The notes below the pieces were generated by a model. It worked only from the letters and a program-made list of their open reading frames with translations. It did not search any database and was not told where the DNA came from. From positions 1 through 11,544 of the forward strand of contig JAUIEL010000151.1 of the NCBI GenBank assembly GCA_030428825.1: a stretch of 11,544 nt of DNA, in the 5' to 3' direction. How positions within the stretch are numbered: the first letter of the stretch is position 1; every line of letters starts with the position of its first letter. Shown piece by piece: positions 6,864 to 11,544 of the stretch. The position numbers and the translations under genes are program-made. The DNA is from a bacterium. GTDB lineage: Bacteria; Planctomycetota; B15-G4; JADJEK01.

Positions 6864-8363
6864 TCACCTCGATCCCACGACGCGGTCGTACCGGAAGTAC
6901 ACCTCCAGGCAGAGCGTCATGATCGCCGTCGCGTAGACGCGACCGCCGCGGTGGCCCCAGGGGTCGAACTGGGGGTCCCACGAGCCTCGTTCGTCGCCGT
7001 CGTGGCGTTGCGTCTCGACCACGGCGTCGAGCATCTTCCGCTGCCACGCGTCCCAGTCGCGGCCGCCCATCTGCCACATCGCGTACGAGCCGTAGTACCA
7101 GTAGTAGTAGTCGATGGTCCCCTCGCCCGGGTCGAACAGGGGGAGCTGCTTCCGGAGGAGGTCGGCGCCGGCGCGCATCGCGGGGCTGCGGTCGGGGTCC
7201 TCGCCGAGCATCGCGCGGCAGAGGACGGCGACGGCGGTCATCGCCTCGGTCTTCTCGTGCGGCCACCGCTCCTCCATGCCGGGTTCGCGCGCGCTGTAGC
7301 CGCCGCGCTGGAGGTATCCGGTGCGGCCGGTCGCGTCGTCGGTCAGCTCGTCGAGGAGGTGGCGCACGCCGTCGAACGCGGCGTCGTCGACCTTCAGCCC
7401 GAACTCCTTCGCCGACTTCAGGGCGAGGACGGCCCAGCCGGTGACCGAGAGGTCGCTCTGTCCGTTCGGCGGCCACGCGTAGCGCCAGCCGCGGTACGGG
7501 TTCCGCGTGGCGTGGACGAAGTTCACTCCCTTCTGGGCGATCGGCGCCAGCGTCGGACGGCGGCACATCCCGTACGCCTCGGTCATCGCCAGCGACGCGA
7601 GGAGGTGGTCGTACAGGAACTGCTCGTGCGCGTTCGGCTCGCCGAAGCAACCGGTCTCTCCGTCCTGCCGGTCGGCGAGCCAGCGGAGTCCGCGCGAGAC
7701 GTTCTCCCGGTACCGCCCGTGGTCCGGGTGGTGGCCCGAGCCGAGGAACGCCAGGAGCGCGAGACCGGTGACGCCGACGTCGTGCATCGCGCTCCCCTCC
7801 CCGTCGCACCGGTTCGTCTCGCACATGTCGGAGAACCCCGCGGACGACCAGCGGCCGCGCGGGTCCTGGTGTCGCGCGAGCCACTCCAGGCCGCGGTCGA
7901 TCGTCTCGTTCGCCTTCCCGTTCCGGCGCTCGATCCGCCGCCGCCCCGATCCCCCGCCCCGCGGTCCGCCGGCGCCGCCGCCGACGCCGAGCACGTCGTT
8001 CGAACGGTTCGCGTCGAACGGCGCCGCGATGGGGGAGAGGGCGAGGTCCGGCTCGGGGTTCGGGACGTCCGCCTCGACCGGCGTCTCCGCCACCTCGGGC
8101 AGCTCGATCGGCTCGAGCGTGTCGACCGTCCGCGGCTCCACCGGCTCGGGCGGTTCGGGAGGATCGATCGGATCGACCGCCGGCGCGCTCTCGCTGACGA
8201 TCCTGCGGTCCTCCGGCGCGTCGCGCGCCACGGACCACGGGAATTGGGCCGCGATCAGGAACACCACCCCGTGGAAGATCACGGAGGCGAACAGCCAAGG
8301 CGTCCGTCGAAGCGAGTCGCGGAGCGCGTCGTCGAAGGTCCCGTGTTCATGAGCGTCGTGCAT
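6864..8363 (-). CDS. TonB-like membrane anchor fused to a squalene-cyclase-like toroid domain (paralogue B)
   Basis: Predicted 499-aa inner-membrane protein with its bulk in the periplasm. A short cytoplasmic N-terminus precedes one hydrophobic helix (about residues 22-42) that contains Ser27 and His31, the S-x3-H motif by which TonB-type proteins engage ExbB/ExbD. A Pro/Glu-rich linker follows (about 50-120, e.g. DPIDPPEPPEPVEP), then a Gly-rich hinge (VLGVGGGAGG, 124-133). The toroid domain (about 150-499) has QW-like motifs QDPRGRW and HDGDERGSW, repeated helical blocks (DVGVTGLALLAFLG, DLSVTGWAVLALKSA) and an aromatic run YYYWYYGSY. CETNRC at 181-186 is shared with its neighbour. No DxDD cyclase motif is seen in the toroid, so enzymatic cyclisation is unlikely. 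GGGAG lies 7 nt before the ATG at 8363, deciding the start over ATG 8387. The substrate or partner is unknown. Confidence 0.85.
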   Translation of the reverse strand: MHDAHEHGTFDDALRDSLRRTPWLFASVIFHGVVFLIAAQFPWSVARDAPEDRRIVSESAPAVDPIDPPEPPEPVEPRTVDTLEPIELPEVAETPVEADVPNPEPDLALSPIAAPFDANRSNDVLGVGGGAGGPRGGGSGRRRIERRNGKANETIDRGLEWLARHQDPRGRWSSAGFSDMCETNRCDGEGSAMHDVGVTGLALLAFLGSGHHPDHGRYRENVSRGLRWLADRQDGETGCFGEPNAHEQFLYDHLLASLAMTEAYGMCRRPTLAPIAQKGVNFVHATRNPYRGWRYAWPPNGQSDLSVTGWAVLALKSAKEFGLKVDDAAFDGVRHLLDELTDDATGRTGYLQRGGYSAREPGMEERWPHEKTEAMTAVAVLCRAMLGEDPDRSPAMRAGADLLRKQLPLFDPGEGTIDYYYWYYGSYAMWQMGGRDWDAWQRKMLDAVVETQRHDGDERGSWDPQFDPWGHRGGRVYATAIMTLCLEVYFRYDRVVGSR

Positions 8364-8495
8364 CGTTCGTCTCCCGTGAGCGTCCATCAAGCTTCGCGAG
8401 ACACCAACGCGGCGACCGCGGAGCGGTTCGATCGATCGGTGAACGGAGACCCTCCGGGATGGCCGTCGCGTGAGGCCCGGCGACGATGCTCCCCG

Positions 8496-8541
8496 CTCCG
8501 CGTCAGCGCCCTCTCCCCTGCTCTCCCCTGCTCTCGTTGCT
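8496..8541 (-). repeat. Dispersed repeat, copy 2 (10-bp tandem repeat, one unit fewer)
   Basis: Positions 8496-8535 repeat 6798-6837 without a mismatch. The match then resumes as GTTGCT after skipping one 10-bp unit. It contains two CTCTCCCCTG units and one CTCTCGTTGC. It lies between the terminator-like hairpin of the 512-aa paralogue and the leader of the 499-aa paralogue, so each paralogue has one copy on its 3' side. On the minus strand it has only three G-runs. Confidence 0.85.
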
Positions 8542-8551
8542 CCGCCGTCCG

Positions 8552-8607
8552 GAGACGTGAAGAGGCCCCCGCGGCGCGCCAGCGCCGCGGGGGCCTCTTC
8601 ACGTCTC
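8552..8607 (-). terminator. Perfect 26-bp hairpin, likely terminator of paralogue A
   Basis: Positions 8552-8577 are the exact reverse complement of 8582-8607, with the 4-nt loop GCCA (8578-8581). On the minus strand the stem begins 10 nt after the TAG of the 8618-10156 gene. The stem is very GC-rich in its upper half. There is no T-tract on either strand, so it would act as a T-less terminator or as a 3'-end stabiliser. Such length and perfection also fit a recently arrived palindromic element. Confidence 0.72.
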
Positions 8608-8617
8608 GGGCCTCCGA

Positions 8618-10156
8618 CTACCGCGCGCCGAGGACTCGGTCGTACCGGTAGTACACCTCGAGGCAGAGCGTCATGATCGCCGTCGAGTAGACGCGGCCGC
8701 CGCGGTGGCCCCACGGGTCGAACTGCGGGTCCCACGAGCCCTTCTCGTCGCCGTCCTGGCGCTGGGTCTTGACCACGGCCTCGAGCATCTTGGCCTGCCA
8801 CTTGTCCCAGTCCTGACCACCCATCTGGAACATGGCGTACGAGCCGTAGTACCAGTAGTAGTAGTCGATCGTCCCCTCGTTCTCGTCCCACAGCGGGAGC
8901 TGCTTCCGGAGGAGGTCGGCGCCGCCGCGGAGGGCGGGGCTCTTCTCGGCGTCCTCACCGAGGAAGACGCGGCAGATCATCCCGACCGCGGTCATCGCCT
9001 CGGTCTTCGTCTCCGGCCAGCGCTCGTTCATCCCCGGCTCGCGCGCCGAGTAGCCGCCCTTCGACAGGTAGCCGTGACGCCAGGTGTTCTCGTCGGTCAT
9101 CTCGTCGATGAACAGCTTCGAACCCTCGAGCGCCGCCTTGTCGATCTTCAGACCGAAGTCCTCGGCCGACTTCAGGCACATGACCATCCAGCCGGTGACC
9201 GAGAGGTCGTTGTTGCCGTCCGGCGGGTACGCGTAACGCCACGCCTTGTACGGGTTGCGCGCCGCGTGGATGAAGTTGATCCCCTTCTGCGCCGGCTCCT
9301 TCAGGATCGGCCACTTCGAGAGGCCGTACCCTTCCGTCATGGCGAGGGTCGCGAGCGAGTGGTCGTAAAGGAACGCCTGGTGCGAGTTCACCTCGCCGAA
9401 GCAGCCGGACTCCGGGTCCTGGACCCCGAGGAGGTACTTCAGGCCCTTCCGGACGACGTTCTTGTACTTGCCGTGGTTGACGGTGTTGCCGGAGCCGAGG
9501 AACGCGAGCAGCGCGAGGCCGGTGACCCCGACGTCGTGCATCTGGTCGCCCTCGCCGTCGCAGCGGTTCGTCTCGCACATGTTCGAGAAGTTCGCGCACG
9601 ACCAGAAGCCGCGCGGGTCCTGGTGGCGCTTCAGCCACTCGAGCCCCCACTCGACCGCCTTCTGGCTGGCACGTCCGCCGCCCCGGCCGGAGCCGCGACC
9701 GCCGTACTTGCCGCCGAACCGGCCGCCGGCGCCGCCGCCGACGCCGAGCACGTCGTTCATCCCCTTCCCCTCGAACGGGGCGTCGGAGAGCGGCTGCTCG
9801 TTCTCGGTGGTGAACTCCTCCTCGGTCACCTCGTCCTCGGAGACGATCGGGTCGTCGAGCTGGACCTCCTGCTCCTCGACCTCCTCCTCTTCCTCTTCCT
9901 CCTCTTCCTCCTCCTCGATCGGGTCGATCTCCTGCTCGTCCATGGAGGCGGTCATGATGACCTCCTCCTCGGGCGGCTTGCCGACGTCCCAGGGGAACTG
10001 GGCGAGGATCAGGAAGATGACGACGTGGACGACGAACGACACCGCGAGCCACGGCGCCGACTTGAGGATCTCGCGAAGCTGCTCCTCGAACGTCGGTTCG
10101 TCGCCGCCGGGGCCGTGCGAACGCTCGTAGTGCAGCTCGGGATAATGGTCCGTCAT
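8618..10156 (-). CDS. TonB-like membrane anchor fused to a squalene-cyclase-like toroid domain (paralogue A)
   Basis: Predicted 512-aa inner-membrane protein, paralogue of the next gene downstream; the C-terminal ~190 residues look about three-quarters identical. A ~33-residue cytoplasmic N-terminus is followed by one hydrophobic helix (about 34-55) with Ser40 and His44 in TonB-type S-x3-H spacing. An acidic linker (62-125) contains twelve consecutive Glu (81-92), then a Gly/Arg hinge (138-161). The toroid-like domain (about 165-512) shows QDPRGFW, DVGVTGLALLAFLG, DLSVTGWMVMCLKSA, YYYWYYGSYAM and QDGDEKGSWDP, plus CETNRC at 194-199. It resembles the prenyltransferase/squalene-oxidase repeat fold, but no DxDD motif is seen in the toroid. 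GGGAG lies 8 nt before the ATG. Proton-motive-force coupling via ExbB/ExbD is inferred from the anchor; no such channel genes are in the window. The SurA-like gene lies 125 nt upstream, and a strong hairpin follows the stop. Confidence 0.88.
   Translation of the reverse strand: MTDHYPELHYERSHGPGGDEPTFEEQLREILKSAPWLAVSFVVHVVIFLILAQFPWDVGKPPEEEVIMTASMDEQEIDPIEEEEEEEEEEEEVEEQEVQLDDPIVSEDEVTEEEFTTENEQPLSDAPFEGKGMNDVLGVGGGAGGRFGGKYGGRGSGRGGGRASQKAVEWGLEWLKRHQDPRGFWSCANFSNMCETNRCDGEGDQMHDVGVTGLALLAFLGSGNTVNHGKYKNVVRKGLKYLLGVQDPESGCFGEVNSHQAFLYDHSLATLAMTEGYGLSKWPILKEPAQKGINFIHAARNPYKAWRYAYPPDGNNDLSVTGWMVMCLKSAEDFGLKIDKAALEGSKLFIDEMTDENTWRHGYLSKGGYSAREPGMNERWPETKTEAMTAVGMICRVFLGEDAEKSPALRGGADLLRKQLPLWDENEGTIDYYYWYYGSYAMFQMGGQDWDKWQAKMLEAVVKTQRQDGDEKGSWDPQFDPWGHRGGRVYSTAIMTLCLEVYYRYDRVLGAR
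9881..9916 (-). repeat. GAG/GAA trinucleotide run coding for twelve glutamates
   Basis: Twelve uninterrupted Glu codons (nine GAG, three GAA) lie in the linker of paralogue A. After a Val codon, two more Glu codons follow. Such runs change length by replication slippage without breaking the frame. The paralogue has Pro/Glu dipeptides in the equivalent linker instead. Confidence 0.9.
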
Positions 10157-10281
10157 ACCGAGTTCTCCCAGTCGGAGCTGGAACCGTGACCGCCGCGAGG
10201 GCCGGCGGATGGGGATGGAAAGAGGCTGCCGAACGGGGGACGAAACGGGAGCCTCGTGCGCCGGTTCGGAAGTTTTCGATT

Positions 10282-11295
10282 CTAGGGCGGGGGAGAGTCC
10301 GGGGCAACGGGCTGCTCGCCGTTCGGAAGATCCTGCGGGAAAAGGCCCTCGGGCCAGATCTCGGCCTCGGCCACGAGCTCCCTCGAGAGGTCGACACGGG
10401 CCTCGCGCACCTTCGCCTCCGTCAGGAAGTCGAACACGATCGGCTGGGCCTCCGCGAACGAGAGGGTCCGGGCGGGCTCCTCGGCCCGCTTGACCAGCAG
10501 GAGAAGGGAGGAGGCGGTCTCGACGATCTCGCTCGGCGCGCCGACCGGGGTCCGGTCGAGGGCGGCGAGGAGGTCCCGGCGCAGCGCCGCGCGCCGCTCG
10601 GGGGAGAGCGTCACCTCCGCGTAGCGGACCCGCGCGTCGCCGCCGACCGCCTCCCGGAACGACTCGAGATCCCGATCCGCCGCCGCCCGGAGCTCCTCCG
10701 CGCGTTCCCGAGCCTCGGCCGGGGCGGCGAACGCCGCCTTCGGCACCACCAGCCGCCCGAGCTCGGTCCGCCCGTCGACCCGGTACCGCTCCCGGTGCTC
10801 GCGGTAGTGCTCCTGGACCTCGCGCGGCGTGACGTGGACCCGACGGGCCAGGTGGGGGCGCAGGTGCGGGGAGCCCCGGACGACGCCGAGGGCGTGGCGG
10901 ACGTACTCGTCGACGAGGAGGGCGTCCCGGACCCGGATCCGGTCGGTCTCGAAGTCGAGGTCGAGCTCGACGAGGTGGTCGCGGTACGCCTCCGGGCCGC
11001 CGAGCGCCTCGACCCGGTCGGCCATCACCTCGTCGACGCGGGCGTCCTCGACCTCGACGCCCGCCTCCTTCGCCTTCGCCTCGAACAGCCTCGAGAGGAC
11101 GAGCTGCCGCAGGACGATCGCCTCCTCGACCCGGCCGCCGAGCTCGGCGGTCCGCCGGTCGACCTCGCTCCGGAGGATCGGCGCTCCTTCGACGGTCGCC
11201 ACCACCTGGTCGACGGCGACGCCGTCCACGCGGTCGTCGGGCGGCGAGAGGAGGAGCGCTCCGAGGAGCGCGAGGATGGGGGCGACGCCGGTCAT
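10282..11295 (-). CDS. SurA/PpiC-like periplasmic folding factor with degenerate parvulin domain
   Basis: Predicted 337-aa exported protein. Residues 4-16 are hydrophobic and could be a signal peptide, though it lacks the usual N-terminal positive charge. Residues ~28-135 match the SurA N-terminal chaperone domain: VDQVVATVEGAPILRSEVDRR, the RQLVLSRLFEAKAKEAGVEV block and the helical hairpin ending RDALLVDEYVRHAL. Residues ~150-285 resemble a parvulin domain (REVQEHYREHRERYRV, then TELGRLVVP and PSEIVETASSLLLLVKR). The usual GG-D-G-W/F active-site segment is not recognisable, so isomerase activity is doubtful and a chaperone role more likely. A Pro-rich tail ends the protein. I left the symbol empty because orthology to surA is not shown. 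The ATG at 11295 has no clear Shine-Dalgarno sequence. The gap to the partial upstream gene is 64 nt, so they may share a transcript. Confidence 0.8.
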   Translation of the reverse strand: MTGVAPILALLGALLLSPPDDRVDGVAVDQVVATVEGAPILRSEVDRRTAELGGRVEEAIVLRQLVLSRLFEAKAKEAGVEVEDARVDEVMADRVEALGGPEAYRDHLVELDLDFETDRIRVRDALLVDEYVRHALGVVRGSPHLRPHLARRVHVTPREVQEHYREHRERYRVDGRTELGRLVVPKAAFAAPAEARERAEELRAAADRDLESFREAVGGDARVRYAEVTLSPERRAALRRDLLAALDRTPVGAPSEIVETASSLLLLVKRAEEPARTLSFAEAQPIVFDFLTEAKVREARVDLSRELVAEAEIWPEGLFPQDLPNGEQPVAPDSPPP

Positions 11296-11359
11296 GCTGC
11301 GCGTGAGGATAGCAGTCCGTCGGAGAGGTCGCGCGAGGCGGGCGGGGGGGCGGGCGCCG

Positions 11360-11544
11360 TCACGCCTCGGGCAGCAGCCGCCGCTCGAGCTCGTCGAGCA
11401 CGCGTTGCGGATCGCGCTCGTCGTCGTCGAGCATCCAATGGACGAGCGCCTCGGCCATCGGGATCAGGGTTCCGGCGGGGAACGGGTCGATCTTCGCGAA
11501 CTGCCGCGCGTTCTCGAGCTCGATCAGGACGTGCTCGCCGCCCG
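11360..11544 (-). CDS. 3' end of an unidentified gene (60 codons, cut by the window edge)
   Basis: One minus-strand frame stays open from the window edge to a TGA at 11362-11360 and codes for the last 60 residues of a protein. It reads like a real C-terminus, with alternating charged and hydrophobic residues: IELENARQFAKIDPFPAG, then IPMAEALVHWMLDDDERD and a terminal amphipathic helix ending RRLLPEA. I do not recognise the family from this fragment. It lies 64 nt upstream of the SurA-like gene on the same strand. Confidence 0.6.
   Translation of the reverse strand, partial: GGEHVLIELENARQFAKIDPFPAGTLIPMAEALVHWMLDDDERDPQRVLDELERRLLPEA

Noticed and set aside
6798..8541. Possible CRISPR array from the repeated CTCTCCCCTG units
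   Set aside because: Units are 10 bp and directly adjacent without unique spacers, and no cas genes are present.
6756..8651. 631-aa plus-strand frame across the intergenic repeats and antisense to paralogue B
   Set aside because: It runs through non-coding repeats and across the hairpin, and its translation has antisense composition.
8364..8891. In-frame upstream extension of paralogue B into paralogue A (start at 8891)
   Set aside because: The extension would run antisense-like through the repeat and hairpin and overlap A in a different frame. The ATG at 8363 has a good GGGAG and gives an N-terminus matching paralogue A.
6864..10156. Genuine squalene-hopene or other terpene cyclases
   Set aside because: There is no DxDD motif in the toroid. 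The TonB-like anchor with a linker, no signal peptide and periplasmic placement do not fit hopanoid cyclases. Only the fold appears shared.
8705..10189. 494-aa plus-strand frame antisense to paralogue A, with a Leu-rich segment
   Set aside because: The Leu-rich run is just the complement of the Glu codons; no start signal or homology is seen.
11360..11544. C-terminal end of a solute-binding protein of an ABC transporter
   Set aside because: The resemblance was only a vague impression from 60 residues. No diagnostic motif is present, so no function was assigned.

Overview
The window is a high-GC (roughly 70% by eye) stretch of bacterial chromosome with nine protein-coding genes. The last of these is cut by the window edge. 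I see no rRNA, tRNA, CRISPR array, transposase or phage gene. A SurA-type periplasmic chaperone, two TonB-like membrane anchors and a secreted protein with a signal peptide point to an organism with two membranes. The tandem squalene-cyclase-like toroid proteins on TonB-like anchors, with a TPR protein and very high GC, would suit a Planctomycetota genome. That assignment is a guess from general knowledge, not a demonstrated placement.

Layout. (1) Positions 11-1446, minus strand: a two-gene housekeeping unit, def (peptide deformylase) then ribF (riboflavin kinase/FAD synthetase), with the ribF start very close to the def stop. (2) Positions 1447-1584: a divergent promoter region. (3) Positions 1585-3989, plus strand: a soluble TPR protein, rpsT (ribosomal protein S20) and a hexapeptide-repeat acyltransferase, tightly spaced and probably one operon. 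(4) Positions 4006-6465, minus strand, convergent with the previous operon: a large secreted protein of unknown function. (5) Positions 6466-6863: a 398-base gene-free block rich in inverted and direct repeats. (6) Positions 6864-10156, minus strand: two tandem paralogues (499 and 512 aa). Each has a single N-terminal membrane helix carrying the TonB-type Ser-x3-His motif, a Glu-rich or Pro/Glu-rich linker, a Gly-rich hinge, and a C-terminal domain resembling the prenyltransferase/squalene-oxidase alpha-alpha toroid. (7) Positions 10282-11295, minus: a SurA/PpiC-like periplasmic folding factor. (8) Positions 11360-11544, minus: the last 60 codons of an unidentified gene.

The right half (4006-11295) looks like an envelope region: secreted protein, TonB-like toroid proteins and periplasmic chaperone, all on the minus strand. 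The most interesting system is the pair of TonB-like toroid fusions. Their anchors predict coupling to an ExbB/ExbD (TolQ/TolR) proton channel, while their outer domain is not a TonB C-terminal domain. The DNA around the pair is also unusual. A perfect 26-bp hairpin follows the upstream paralogue. A 40-bp block of identical sequence lies 3' of each paralogue and contains a 10-bp tandem repeat differing by one unit. A 25-bp imperfect inverted repeat lies between the pair and the secreted-protein gene.
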